Made by a program: the position numbers and the translations under genes. Shown piece by piece: positions 26,684 to 36,034 of a DNA stretch of 49,812 bases (its first letter is position 1; each line of letters begins with the position of its first letter). This DNA is from Flavobacteriia bacterium (GTDB lineage Bacteria; Bacteroidota; Bacteroidia; Flavobacteriales_D; Crocinitomicaceae): assembly GCA_016178305.1 (NCBI GenBank), contig JACOTM010000117.1, positions 1 through 49,812 on the forward strand. The letters are read 5' to 3'. Below the pieces are notes generated by a model. It did no database searches. It was given only the letters and a program-made list of their open reading frames with translations, and was not told the origin of the DNA.

Positions 26684-27244
26684 ATGAAAAAATCGTATAT
26701 TGTTATTGGTAGTATCATCTTATTTGTGTTCATAATTTTCATGACTTATCGTTCAACCTTTAATAAAGCAATAACTTTACAAGAAACTGTAGATGAAGCT
26801 TGGGGAAATGTCGGCGCAACTTACCAAAGAAGGGCAGATTTGGTTCCTCAATTGGTTGCAACAGTAAAAGGTGCTGCTGAAAATGAAAAAGGAATTTTAG
26901 TGCAAGTAACTCAAGCGAGAGCAGGTATTGTGAACGCAAAAACTCCTGAGGATATGGAATTGATGGGGAAAAAAATTAATACTGCAATTAATCTAGCTTT
27001 TGAAGCTTATCCGCAAATCCGAGCAACTGAAAACTTTAGTGAATTACAAGCACAATTAGAAGGAACTGAAAATAGAATTAATAAAGCTCGACAAGATTAC
27101 AATGAAGTGATAAAAGAGTATAATTCTCATATTAGAGGTTTTTTAAACAGTATGTTTTTGAATCCAGAAACATTCCCTAAGAAAAACCCATTTGCAGCGG
27201 CAGCTGGAACAGAAGTGGCTCCAACTGTAGATTTTAGTAAATAA
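26684..27244 (+). CDS. LemA family protein
   Basis: 186 residues. One N-terminal transmembrane helix (residues 5-22) precedes the LemA helical domain: DEAWGNVGATYQRRADLVPQLVATVKG, 'LQAQLEGTENRINKARQDYN' and 'FNSMFLNPETFP'-like end (LNSMFLNPETFPKKNPF). The family's biochemical role is unknown. Its conserved neighbourhood with TPM-domain proteins, seen here, suggests a membrane-associated module. It is the first gene of a plus-strand cluster, followed by a terminator-like hairpin that may attenuate downstream expression. Confidence 0.92.
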   Translation: MKKSYIVIGSIILFVFIIFMTYRSTFNKAITLQETVDEAWGNVGATYQRRADLVPQLVATVKGAAENEKGILVQVTQARAGIVNAKTPEDMELMGKKINTAINLAFEAYPQIRATENFSELQAQLEGTENRINKARQDYNEVIKEYNSHIRGFLNSMFLNPETFPKKNPFAAAAGTEVAPTVDFSK

Positions 27245-27253
27245 TAATCATGC

Positions 27254-27283
27254 AAGGCGATTTTAATTGATCGCCTTTTTTTA
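27254..27283 (+). terminator. Rho-independent terminator after lemA
   Basis: The stem AAGGCGAT ... ATCGCCTT is followed by a T-run, 10 bp after the lemA stop and 10 bp before the next start. It probably gives partial termination inside the cluster. Confidence 0.75.
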
Positions 27284-27292
27284 TATAGTTCG

Positions 27293-27730
27293 ATGGGAGT
27301 TAAAGATTTTTTCACAGAAATACAACAGCGTTCGATCCAAATGTCGATTGAAAATGCTGAATTAAATACGTCAGGTGAAATTCGAGTACATTTAGAATCT
27401 AAATGTAAAAAAGAGCCAATGGAAAGGGCAATTGAAGTTTTTAATAAACTCAAAATGATAGAAACAGCTGAAAGAAATGGTGTTCTTTTTTATTTTGCTG
27501 TAGATGATCAAAAATTTGCTATTCTCGGTGATAAAGGAATTAATGACATTGTTGGTGATTATTTTTGGGATGAAATTAAAAATCAGATGTTAATTGAATT
27601 TAAGCGTAAACAGTTTTCTGTTGGATTGTGTCAAGGGATTGAAATGGCAGGATTGAAATTAAAAACTCACTTCCCACATCAAAAAGACGATAAAAATGAA
27701 TTAACAAATGATATTTCTTTCGAAGAGTAA
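27293..27730 (+). CDS. TPM-domain protein, short cytosolic form
   Basis: 145 residues without a signal peptide or membrane helix. The TPM (TLP18.3/Psb32/MOLO-1) fold is recognisable by 'ELNTSGEIRVHLESKCK', 'NGVLFYFAVDDQKFAILGDKGIND' and 'FSVGLCQGIEMAGLKLKTHFP'. The same fold occurs in the next protein, but here it is free and presumably cytosolic. The role is unknown; the LemA-TPM-TPM order is, from memory, frequent in Bacteroidota. Confidence 0.85.
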   Translation: MGVKDFFTEIQQRSIQMSIENAELNTSGEIRVHLESKCKKEPMERAIEVFNKLKMIETAERNGVLFYFAVDDQKFAILGDKGINDIVGDYFWDEIKNQMLIEFKRKQFSVGLCQGIEMAGLKLKTHFPHQKDDKNELTNDISFEE

Positions 27731-27749
27731 ATCATAAAAAAACTTCCAA

Positions 27750-28532
27750 ATGTTCCATAAAATTATACCATTTTTCTTTTTTATATTTCTTACACTTTCC
27801 AATGTTTTGGGTCAAAAATCTGGAATTCCAGAAGCACCTAACCCACAGAGATTGGTCAATAATTTATCCAAAGCATATCCTGATTTTTTAACATCAGATG
27901 AAGAACAAATATTAGAGCAAAAGTTAGAAAGATTTGCAAAAGAAACTTCTAACCAAATAGTTATTGTTATCGTTGATGATTTGAAAGGTTATGAACCTGC
28001 GGAATTTGCTTATGAATTAGGTGATAAATGGCAGGTAGGTCATGAGAAAGAAGATAATGGAATTGTGATTTTAATCAAACCAACAGGAGGGAAGGGGCAA
28101 CGTAAATTCTTTATCGCAACAGGTAAAGGATTAGAAGGTGCTATCCCTGATGCAACTTGTAGGGAAATTGAGAACAATGAATTAGTTCCAAATTTAGCAA
28201 ATGGAGATTTTTACAAAGCACTGGATCAGACTACGGATGTTTTGATGAAATTAGCTAAAGGAGAATATAATTCGAAAGAATATTCAAAGGAAAATAATGA
28301 AATTTCCATTCAAAAAGTAATTCTTGTAATCATCATTATCATTGTTGTTATCATTGTTATGTTCAATAATAAAGGTGGCGGCAGAGGCGGATACACAATG
28401 GGGTCAGGAGGGATTTTCTTTGGTGGCTTTGGCGGTGGAGGTTTTGGCGGAGGAAGTAGTTCTGGCGGCGGAGGTTTTGGCGGTTTTGGTGGAGGAAGCT
28501 TCGGTGGTGGTGGATCTGGAGGAAGCTGGTAG
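27750..28532 (+). CDS. Exported TPM-domain protein with glycine-rich tail (YgcG-like)
   Basis: 260 residues: signal peptide (about 1-21), TPM domain (about 35-170; 'SNQIVIVIVDDLKGYEPAEFAYELGDKW', 'NGIVILIKPTGGKGQRKFFIATGKGLEG'), then one transmembrane helix (about 190-205). It ends in about 50 residues made almost only of Gly, Ser and Phe ending GGSW. The Gly-rich tail is typical of YgcG-type TPM proteins. The topology suggests a periplasmic TPM domain. It forms a set with LemA and the cytosolic TPM protein on each side of the same membrane. Confidence 0.9.
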   Translation: MFHKIIPFFFFIFLTLSNVLGQKSGIPEAPNPQRLVNNLSKAYPDFLTSDEEQILEQKLERFAKETSNQIVIVIVDDLKGYEPAEFAYELGDKWQVGHEKEDNGIVILIKPTGGKGQRKFFIATGKGLEGAIPDATCREIENNELVPNLANGDFYKALDQTTDVLMKLAKGEYNSKEYSKENNEISIQKVILVIIIIIVVIIVMFNNKGGGRGGYTMGSGGIFFGGFGGGGFGGGSSSGGGGFGGFGGGSFGGGGSGGSW

Positions 28533-28556
28533 TTTAATTAAAATGATTATTAGATT

Positions 28557-29264
28557 GTGAAAGAAACAAAGAAATGCGCAATAAGTAATGTGGATTTACC
28601 GATTAATCAATTGATATTAGGATCATCTATTGTTCAACCGATTAAAGAAATTATAAAAAAAAGATATCCTGTTTTCACAAATGAAAGTTGGATTGATTTG
28701 AAAATAGTTCATAAATTAAGGAAGGAGTATTTAGAAAATTTAGTTCGAAATGAATTAGGTGAGATCCATACTTTAGAACAAGAAGTAGTTGACGCAATAC
28801 AAGCGAATGAAATTATTACTGAAAAATTAAATTTAGAGATAGAAAAAAACTACACATTTGGAGAAAAATTATCTGATAAAATTGCTGAATTTGGTGGAAG
28901 TTGGAGATTTATTATTTCTTTTCTTTTTTTTATGTTCGTCTGGATTGTTTCTAATATTCTCTTTTTGACAAACAAAGGTTTTGACCCATATCCATTTATT
29001 TTACTGAACTTGATATTGTCATGTTTAGCAGCTTTACAAGCACCTATTATAATGATGAGTCAAAATAGACAAGAAATAAAAGATCGGAAAAGAGCTGAAA
29101 ACGATTATAAAACGAATTTAAAAGCAGAGTTAGAAATTAGACAACTTCATGATAAAATCGATCATTTAATTTCCCATCAAAATAAAAAAATCATGGAAAT
29201 TCAGGAATTACAAACTGATTATTTAAATGAACTTGTAAATATTCATCGTTCAAATAAAAAGTGA
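28557..29264 (+). CDS. DUF1003 membrane protein
   Basis: 235 residues from a GTG at 28557 (no ATG nearby fits the conserved N-terminus). The N-terminal part has a CAISN-type Cys motif and 'LGSSIVQPIKEII'. The DUF1003 core is 'DKIAEFGGSWRFIISFLFFMFVWI', then 'FDPYPFILLNLILSCLAALQAPIIMMSQNRQ', giving two transmembrane helices, followed by a long charged coiled-coil tail. The function of DUF1003 is unknown. It may be co-expressed with the TPM genes (24-bp gap). Confidence 0.88.
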   Translation: MKETKKCAISNVDLPINQLILGSSIVQPIKEIIKKRYPVFTNESWIDLKIVHKLRKEYLENLVRNELGEIHTLEQEVVDAIQANEIITEKLNLEIEKNYTFGEKLSDKIAEFGGSWRFIISFLFFMFVWIVSNILFLTNKGFDPYPFILLNLILSCLAALQAPIIMMSQNRQEIKDRKRAENDYKTNLKAELEIRQLHDKIDHLISHQNKKIMEIQELQTDYLNELVNIHRSNKK

Positions 29265-29271
29265 AATTAAA

Positions 29272-29658
29272 ATGGAAAATAAACATTGCCCATGTTGCTC
29301 TGGACTTTCATTTAACGAATGTTGTGAACCGTTATTATCGGGTAAAATGTTCGCTTCTACTTCTAAGGAATTAATGTGTTCAAGATTTACCGCTTATGTT
29401 TTATGTGATGTGGAATATATTTACAATACAACCTTAAAAGCTGAAAGAATAAATTATTCAAAAGCTGAAATTGAGAAATGGTCTAAAGAAAATAATTGGC
29501 TTCAGTTAGAAATCATTGAATCAAATGAATTTGTTGTTGAATTTAAGGCTTATTTTCAATTGAAAGGTTCAAATGTTGTAGAAGTACATCATGAAAAATC
29601 TACTTTTGTATTTGAGAATTGTAAGTGGTATTACGCTTATGGAGTTTACAACAACTAA
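29272..29658 (+). CDS. YchJ-like SEC-C motif protein
   Basis: 128 residues. A zinc-binding motif opens the protein (CPCCSGLSFNECCEPLLSG), matching the YchJ/UPF0225 family, whose body has a cystatin/NTF2-like fold ('LMCSRFTAYVLCDVEYIYNTT', 'FKAYFQLKG', 'HEKSTFVFENCKWYYAYG'). The biochemical role is unknown. It starts 8 bp after the DUF1003 gene, so it is probably the last gene of that transcript. Confidence 0.88.
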   Translation: MENKHCPCCSGLSFNECCEPLLSGKMFASTSKELMCSRFTAYVLCDVEYIYNTTLKAERINYSKAEIEKWSKENNWLQLEIIESNEFVVEFKAYFQLKGSNVVEVHHEKSTFVFENCKWYYAYGVYNN

Positions 29659-30027
29659 TCAAACTTAAGTTTTCAGAAACTGTTTAAAATTATTTATTTA
29701 GTTTTTCATTATTCTAATCTTCTTGTAGAACGCAATTTTAGAATTGTATGATTAAAGAGATAATGTAGTAAAACAATACTGTTTAAATAATCTATTAAAA
29801 CTATCAAATAAATCTTATTTATCTAGTAAACAATGTGTTATTTCGCTTGTAAGAGTCCAATAATACACATTAAATAAATCAGCAAAATATGGATGAATAA
29901 CGATTCGAATGTTAAATTAACTTCCACATAGTTCAGATAATATTTGTTTAAAATTTAACTAAAATAAGTTGTATTGATAAATATTAATTTACAAATTTGG
30001 TAAACTGTTAAACTAAAAATTAGAATT
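29659..30027. other. Intergenic region without a gene
   Basis: AT-rich sequence with stop codons in all frames. The last 60 bp hold TTGTATTG (29969-29976) and TACAAATTTG (29990-29999), which could form the promoter of the surface-protein gene although the -7 spacing deviates from consensus. I see no RNA gene or repeat. Confidence 0.4.
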
Positions 30028-33000
30028 ATGAAAAGAATCACTACTAAGCTAGTAATGGCTTTGCTATGTGCGTTTTCTTATGGAAATGTAAAAGCTCAAC
30101 TCCCCAATGGAAGTATTGCTCCAGATTTTACAGCGACAGATATTAATGGAGTTTCCCATAATCTGTACTCGTTGTTAAATGCTGGAAAAACAGTAGTAAT
30201 TGATATTTCTGCAACTTGGTGTGGACCGTGTTGGGCTTATCATCAATCAGGAGCTTTAGAGAATTTGTATAATCAATATGGACCTTCTGGAACAAATGAA
30301 ATGTATGTCTTTTTAGTTGAAGGCGATGGTTCAACAACCCTGGCGGATTTAAATGGGACAGGAACAAATACACAAGGAAACTGGGTTGCAGGTACACCTT
30401 ATCCAATTTTAGATAATGCTGATATTGCAAATTTATATCAAGTAGCATATTTTCCTACAGTTTATGTTATTTGTCCTAATAGAACTTTGACTTTACATGA
30501 TCAAGAGACTACGGCACAATTATATGCTGCTAAACAAGCTTGTCCTCCTTTGACGGCAACAGCAAATTTTATTGCAAGTAATACAACCCCTTGTATTGGT
30601 TCAACTATTACACTTTCAGACCAATCTATTGGAAATCCGACAAGTTGGAGTTGGTCTTTTTCTCCAAATACAGTAACTTTTGTTGGAGGAACTTCTTCTA
30701 CGTCTCAAAACCCTCAAGTACAATTTAATGCAGCAGGACCATATACTGTAATATTGACTATAAATGGTACAACTGGTACTGATAATGAAATAAAAACATC
30801 TTATATTACACCAAACACGACGGTATTGAATTTACCGTTAACAGAAAATTTTGAAGGAACTACATTTCCACCAACAAATTGGAAAGTAGAAAATAGTGAT
30901 GCTCCTTCAATTGCTTGGGGAACAGCTGGTTCTAAAGGATTAGAAAGAAGAGCTGCAACAGGAAATACAGGTAGCACGAGTGGATGTGTTGGATATAATT
31001 GTTTCAATTATGCCGATTCTTCCAAAGTTGATAATTTAATTTCAAGTACAATTAATCTTAATGGCGCAGCAAGTCCTAAAATGACATTCAAACGATCTTA
31101 TAAATATTATAATAGCGCGACAAATCCTACAAAATATCATGATGAATTAAAAGTCTTTGTTTCTTCAGATTGTGGTGTGACATGGGGAAATGCAGTATAT
31201 TTTAAAAAAGGAGTTCAATTAGCGACAAATGGTACGATTAACACTACTTTTTCTCCAGCAGTTGCTGCAGATTGGGATATGGATACAGTAAATTTATCAG
31301 CTTTTGTTGGACAAAATATTTTAATAAAATTTGAATTTGGAAATCGTTATGGAAATAATATCTATTTAGATGATATCAATATTGCGAATACGGGAACTGT
31401 TACACCTAGTGTTTCAATTGCATCTAGTATTCCTAATAATACAATATGTTCTGGTTCAACTGTTACTTTTACAGCAACAGCAACAAATGGTGGAACACCT
31501 ACCTACCAATGGAAAGTGAATGGTGGAAATGTCGGTACCAATTCTTCTACATATTCTACCTCTTCTTTGACGAATGGTCAAATTGTTACTTGTATAATGA
31601 CGTCCTCCATATCAGGGACAACTCAAGTTACTTCAAATGCAGTTACCATTACAGTGAATCAAACACCTGCAACTCCAGTTGTGACATCTAATTCTCCAGT
31701 TTGTTCAGGGAATTCAATTGCATTGCAAACACCTAATTTAGCTAATGCGACATTTGCATGGACAGGACCTAATTCGTATTCAAGTTCTTCTCAAAATGCG
31801 ACAATTACAAACTCTACGATTTCTATGGCAGGTGCTTACAGTTTAATTGTAACAACAAATGGCTGTTCAAGTACACCAAGTTCAAGTGCTGTAGTAGTTA
31901 ATCCTATAGTTACACCAAGTGCTACAATGGCTATTACATCTGGAGGGAATCCAACTTGCGCTGCACAAAGTGTAACTTTTACATCTAGTCCAATTTCATG
32001 TGGAACCACTCCTACGTATCAATGGCAAGTAAATGGAGTGAATGTTGGTTCTAATTCTTCGATATACACGCCTACAATAATTAATAATAATGATGTTATT
32101 TCATGTTTAATAACATCCAATGCAGTTTGCTCAACGGTACCTACAGTAAATTCGAATAGCATTACGATGCAGGTAACAACTTCCGTAACACCTTCTGTTT
32201 CGATTGCTTCTAATACAACTTCTACAATTTGTGCTGGAACAAGTGTGACTTTTACACCAACACCAGGTAATGGAGGAGATTCACCAAGTTACGCTTGGAG
32301 TGTAAATGGAAATCTTGTTTCAAATAATCCAATATTTACAACTTCTACTTTGAGTAATTCGAGTGTGATTTCTTGTATTATGACATCAAATTCAGCATGT
32401 GCAAGTGTTTCAACAGCAAATTCTAATTCGATTACTATTAACGTATCTCCTTTAGTTACACCAACAGCAACTATTTCAACTGTTAGTAATTCAATTTGTC
32501 AAGGAGATATAGCTGAATTTTTGATTGTATGTGCATTACCAGGAACTATGCCTGTATATCAATGGCAAATTAATGGGATTAATGTGGGAGTAAACTCAGC
32601 AAATTTCACATCATCAGCATTGGCTAATGGTCAAACTGTTACTTGTATTTTAACGAGTAATGTAGCTTGTGCAACAAATTCTACTGTTACTTCAAATGCG
32701 ATTTCAATGACGGTTAATCCAACACCAATGTTTGCAGTTTCTTCAAATACACCAATTTGTAGTGGTGAAACAGTTAATTTGTCTTCTACGAATATTCCTG
32801 GAGCAACTTATGCATGGAGTGGACCAAATTCATTTTCTAATTCTACACAGAATCCATCTTTTTCAAATGGAACTACTTTATTGAATGGAACTTATAGTTT
32901 GGTAATAACTCAAAATGGCTGTTCAAATACACAAACAACAAATGTAACGGTGAATAATACGCCTGAAGTACCCGTTGTTGTTTTGAACGGAAGTACTTTG

Positions 33001-33438
33001 ACTTCTTCTTCTACAACGGGAAATCAATGGTATCAAAACGGAGTATTAATTCCAAATGCTACATCGCCAAATTACACAGCGACTTCAAGTGGAAATTACA
33101 CCGTATCAACAACATTAGATGGTTGTACTTCAACTTCTGCTATAACAATTGTTGATGTTAATGGAATTCATGAAATTTTGGTAAATAAAATTAATTTAAA
33201 AATTATTCCTAATCCTTCGACTGGAATATCAATAATTGAAATAAATGACCCGACAATTGGTGAATTTGAAATTGAAATAAAAAATATTGAAGGCCAATTG
33301 ATTGAAAGAAGAATATATTCAAAGCAAGAGGTTAAATTTAGTACCGAAATAAATTTATCAAATAAAGATAAAGGCGTTTATTTTATTCAAGTAAAGACAG
33401 GAACAAAAATAGAAGTGTATAAATTACTTCTTATATAA
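30028..33438 (+). CDS. Secreted T9SS protein with thioredoxin-like, PKD, jelly-roll and Ig-like domains
   Basis: 1136 residues. Order: signal peptide (to about 24); TlpA/redoxin domain (about 25-175) with active site W64-C-G-P-C68; PKD-like domain ('SWSWSFSPNTVTFVGG', about 178-265); choice-of-anchor/MAM-like beta-sandwich ('LPLTENFEGTTFPPTNWKVE' to 'NNIYLDDINI', about 275-460). A series of Ig-like repeats with 'PTYQWKVNG'/'PVYQWQING' and 'TCIMTSN' motifs fills about 465-1045. It ends in a type A sorting domain ('IPNPSTGISIIEI' ... 'KGVYFIQVKTGTKIEVYKL'), so it is exported by T9SS. A surface-located disulfide-active domain on an adhesin scaffold is inferred. Monocistronic with its own terminator. 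Confidence 0.92.
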   Translation: MKRITTKLVMALLCAFSYGNVKAQLPNGSIAPDFTATDINGVSHNLYSLLNAGKTVVIDISATWCGPCWAYHQSGALENLYNQYGPSGTNEMYVFLVEGDGSTTLADLNGTGTNTQGNWVAGTPYPILDNADIANLYQVAYFPTVYVICPNRTLTLHDQETTAQLYAAKQACPPLTATANFIASNTTPCIGSTITLSDQSIGNPTSWSWSFSPNTVTFVGGTSSTSQNPQVQFNAAGPYTVILTINGTTGTDNEIKTSYITPNTTVLNLPLTENFEGTTFPPTNWKVENSDAPSIAWGTAGSKGLERRAATGNTGSTSGCVGYNCFNYADSSKVDNLISSTINLNGAASPKMTFKRSYKYYNSATNPTKYHDELKVFVSSDCGVTWGNAVYFKKGVQLATNGTINTTFSPAVAADWDMDTVNLSAFVGQNILIKFEFGNRYGNNIYLDDINIANTGTVTPSVSIASSIPNNTICSGSTVTFTATATNGGTPTYQWKVNGGNVGTNSSTYSTSSLTNGQIVTCIMTSSISGTTQVTSNAVTITVNQTPATPVVTSNSPVCSGNSIALQTPNLANATFAWTGPNSYSSSSQNATITNSTISMAGAYSLIVTTNGCSSTPSSSAVVVNPIVTPSATMAITSGGNPTCAAQSVTFTSSPISCGTTPTYQWQVNGVNVGSNSSIYTPTIINNNDVISCLITSNAVCSTVPTVNSNSITMQVTTSVTPSVSIASNTTSTICAGTSVTFTPTPGNGGDSPSYAWSVNGNLVSNNPIFTTSTLSNSSVISCIMTSNSACASVSTANSNSITINVSPLVTPTATISTVSNSICQGDIAEFLIVCALPGTMPVYQWQINGINVGVNSANFTSSALANGQTVTCILTSNVACATNSTVTSNAISMTVNPTPMFAVSSNTPICSGETVNLSSTNIPGATYAWSGPNSFSNSTQNPSFSNGTTLLNGTYSLVITQNGCSNTQTTNVTVNNTPEVPVVVLNGSTLTSSSTTGNQWYQNGVLIPNATSPNYTATSSGNYTVSTTLDGCTSTSAITIVDVNGIHEILVNKINLKIIPNPSTGISIIEINDPTIGEFEIEIKNIEGQLIERRIYSKQEVKFSTEINLSNKDKGVYFIQVKTGTKIEVYKLLLI

Positions 33439-33458
33439 GATTCATTTTCATTTTATTT

Positions 33459-33500
33459 AAAAGAAGCTGTTCTATTGAAATAGAGCAGCTTCTTTTGTTT
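33459..33500 (+). terminator. Rho-independent terminator
   Basis: AAAAGAAGCTGTTCTA ... TAGAGCAGCTTCTTTT, 15 of 16 paired with a 6-base loop, followed by GTTTTT. It lies 21 bp after the surface-protein stop. Confidence 0.88.
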
Positions 33501-33744
33501 TTAAGCTGTTTCATTTTGAATAAATTAGATTATCCCACCAATGATGTTTTTTTTAGATAATACCAGTCTTGAATCATTTGTGATTTAAGATAGTTTCTAA
33601 AATCTTCAGATCTTTTTTTATATTTTGTATTTGAAATTAAAACAATATGTGTTTTGGATGTAAAATAGTCGAATATTTTAGGTTATTAACATCAAAATAT
33701 TCATCGATTTAAAAGCATCCATATTTAATTACTTAAAATTCCGT

Positions 33745-33752
33745 TACTTTTG
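33745..33752 (+). promoter_or_regulatory. Possible -7 element of surE-lpxB
   Basis: TACTTTTG matches TAnnTTTG, 33 bp before the chosen surE ATG. The upstream 240 bp hold no gene. No TTG at the right spacing is evident. Confidence 0.35.
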
Positions 33753-33784
33753 TTGTTAGTTGTATTCTAAGAGTGAAAAGAAGA

Positions 33785-34549
33785 ATGGAAAAACCAATGA
33801 TATTAATTACGAATGATGATGGAATCGCAGCAAAAGGGATTCGATCTTTGGTTGCGGTAATGAAAAAATTTGGTAATGTGGTGGTTGTAGCTCCAGATAA
33901 ACCTCAGTCAGGAATGGGACACGCCATTACGATCAATCAGCCATTACGTTTAAATAAATCTGATATATTTGGTGATATTCAAGCTTTTAGTTGCACCGGA
34001 ACACCTGTAGATTGTGTAAAATTAGGGATATATGAAGTATTAAAGCGAAAACCTGATTTACTAGTTTCTGGAATTAATCATGGAGAAAATACTTCAACAA
34101 ATGTATTGTATTCTGGTACAATGTCAGCAGCTGTAGAAGGAGCAATGGAAGGAATTCCTTCTATTGGATTTTCATTGTGTGATTTCGATGCAGAAGCAGA
34201 TTTTTCAGCTTGTGAAAAAATAATCGAAAAAATAATTGAAAAATGCTTTGATAGATTGATTCCTGAAGGAATTTGTTACAATATTAATTTTCCTAAATTA
34301 CCTTTCGAATCTATTAAAGGAATTAAAGTTGTTCGACAAGCTTTGGCTTATTGGGAAGATAAATTTGATAAACGAATTGACCAGTTTGGAAAACCTTACT
34401 ATTGGTTAACAGGAGATTTTGGTAATCATGATCCTGGAGAAAATACAGATTTAGATGCGATAAAAAATGGGTATGTCACAATCGTTCCTACACAATATGA
34501 TTTAACAGCCACTAAACAAATGAAAGAAGTAGAAAATATTTTTAAATAA
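33785..34549 (+). CDS. surE: 5'/3'-nucleotidase SurE
   Basis: 254 residues from the ATG at 33785 (a GTG at 33773 would add four residues; the ATG gives the usual MEKPMILITNDDGI start). Metal-binding aspartates are in NDDGI, with PDKPQSGMGHAIT, CTGTPVDCVKLGI and SGINHGENTSTNVLYSGTMSAA. The enzyme removes phosphate from nucleoside monophosphates in stationary or stress conditions. It heads a plus-strand cluster with lpxB; surE next to lpxB is, from memory, a recurring order in Bacteroidota. Confidence 0.95.
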   Translation: MEKPMILITNDDGIAAKGIRSLVAVMKKFGNVVVVAPDKPQSGMGHAITINQPLRLNKSDIFGDIQAFSCTGTPVDCVKLGIYEVLKRKPDLLVSGINHGENTSTNVLYSGTMSAAVEGAMEGIPSIGFSLCDFDAEADFSACEKIIEKIIEKCFDRLIPEGICYNINFPKLPFESIKGIKVVRQALAYWEDKFDKRIDQFGKPYYWLTGDFGNHDPGENTDLDAIKNGYVTIVPTQYDLTATKQMKEVENIFK

Positions 34550-34556
34550 TACATTT

Positions 34557-34868
34557 ATGAATTTAAGAAAATGGACAAATCAACATACTTTTGGTTTAAT
34601 AGTAGGAATTTTTTCAACGCTCATTTTTATTCCGATTGTAATTTTTATCTATAGTTTTTTTGAAGAACAAAATTTTTATGTTTTATGGGATCGCTTTAAA
34701 TTTTTAAGAGATCATACCAGTAAATTTATTTCACTTGCATGTATATCAAATTTAATTTGGTTTCATTTAAGTATTCGAAAACAGAAATATAATTTTGCAA
34801 TGGGTGTGATTTTAGCAACATTTATTTATTTCTGTATTATCATTTATTTGAAATATTTTTCATATTAA
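34557..34868 (+). CDS. Small membrane protein of unknown function
   Basis: 103 residues with three hydrophobic segments (about 12-35, 55-72 and 80-101). I recognise no family motif. The gene sits between surE (7-bp gap) and lpxB (11-bp gap), so it is translated with them. A role in envelope or lipid A metabolism is only suggested by that position. Confidence 0.65.
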   Translation: MNLRKWTNQHTFGLIVGIFSTLIFIPIVIFIYSFFEEQNFYVLWDRFKFLRDHTSKFISLACISNLIWFHLSIRKQKYNFAMGVILATFIYFCIIIYLKYFSY

Positions 34869-34879
34869 TTACCATAAAA

Positions 34880-35995
34880 ATGAAATTATATATTATTGCT
34901 GGTGAAGCTTCTGGAGATTTACATGGAAGTAACATGATGAAAGCACTGTTAAAAGAAGATCCAACAATCGAATTTCGTTTTTGGGGTGGAGATAAAATGG
35001 CTGAAATAGCTGGTCCTCCTGTAAAACATATCAAAGATTTGGCATTTATGGGTTTTGCAGAAGTAATACTGAATTTAAAGACAATTTTAGGGAATATTAA
35101 AGCTTGTAAAATGGATATTGAGAAGTATCAACCGGATGGAATTGTACTTATTGATTATCCTGGTTTTAATCTTCGTATTGCAGAGTGGGCAAAATCAAAA
35201 GGAATTAAAGTGTATTATTATGTTTCACCTCAAATTTGGGCTTGGAAACAAAATAGAGTTCATAAAATTAAACGAGTTGTAGATCACTTATTTGCAATCT
35301 TACCTTTTGAAAAGGATTTTTATAAAAAGTTTAATTATGAGGTAGAATATGTGGGGCATCCTTTACTTGATGCAATTGAACAATATCGCTTAATTCAAAA
35401 AAGTCCGGATGAATTTCGAAAAGAAAATAATTTATCCGATAAACCAATTATTGCAATTTTACCTGGAAGTCGCAAACAAGAAATTAAAGTGAAATTGCCA
35501 ATCATGTTGGAAGCTATAAAAGATTTTAAAAACTATCAATTTATTATCGCAGGTGCTCCAAGTTTAGACCCTACATTTTATACTGATTTTATTAAGTCTG
35601 ACACAACTATATTATTCGGAAAAACGTACGACATCTTGAGTGCTTCCGAAGCCGCAATAGTTACATCAGGAACCGCAACTTTAGAAACAGCTTTATTAAA
35701 TATTCCAGAAGTTGTATGTTACAAAGCTTCTCCGATTTCTTATTCTATAGCTAAAAGATTAGTGAAAATTAAATACATTTCATTAGTTAATTTAATTATG
35801 GATGATGAAATTGTAACAGAATTAATTCAGCATGATTGTAATTCAGCGGATATTCAAAAAGAATTAAAATCAATAGTGATTGGAGGTTCTAAAAGACAAA
35901 AAATGCTAGAGGATTATCATAAAATGGCTGAAATTCTAGGTGGAGGAGGGGCAAGCCAAAAAGTTGCACATTCTTTGTTGAAAACTATTCAGTAA
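34880..35995 (+). CDS. lpxB: Lipid-A-disaccharide synthase
   Basis: 371 residues, full length. Motifs are GEASGDLHGSNMMKAL at the N-terminus, LIDYPGFNLR, YYVSPQIWAWKQNRVHKIK, FEKDFY and VEYVGHPLLDAI, then ILPGSRKQEIK and TSGTATLETALLNIPEVVCYKA. It joins UDP-2,3-diacylglucosamine and lipid X into the disaccharide of lipid A at the inner membrane. Its presence confirms an LPS-bearing Gram-negative host. Third gene of the surE cluster. Confidence 0.96.
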   Translation: MKLYIIAGEASGDLHGSNMMKALLKEDPTIEFRFWGGDKMAEIAGPPVKHIKDLAFMGFAEVILNLKTILGNIKACKMDIEKYQPDGIVLIDYPGFNLRIAEWAKSKGIKVYYYVSPQIWAWKQNRVHKIKRVVDHLFAILPFEKDFYKKFNYEVEYVGHPLLDAIEQYRLIQKSPDEFRKENNLSDKPIIAILPGSRKQEIKVKLPIMLEAIKDFKNYQFIIAGAPSLDPTFYTDFIKSDTTILFGKTYDILSASEAAIVTSGTATLETALLNIPEVVCYKASPISYSIAKRLVKIKYISLVNLIMDDEIVTELIQHDCNSADIQKELKSIVIGGSKRQKMLEDYHKMAEILGGGGASQKVAHSLLKTIQ

Positions 35996-36034
35996 GCATT
36001 CTTTAAGACTCTTTTGTTATCGTAATTTTGTGAA

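Noticed and set aside
28342-28560. Val/Glu/Ala-rich frame overlapping the glycine tail of the TPM protein
   Set aside because: GGN-rich codons give open shifted frames; no independent coding signal.
31446-31691. Open frame inside the T9SS gene rich in Trp, Tyr and Cys
   Set aside because: It is a shifted-frame reading of the Ser/Thr/Asn-rich repeat DNA, with no start context or homology.
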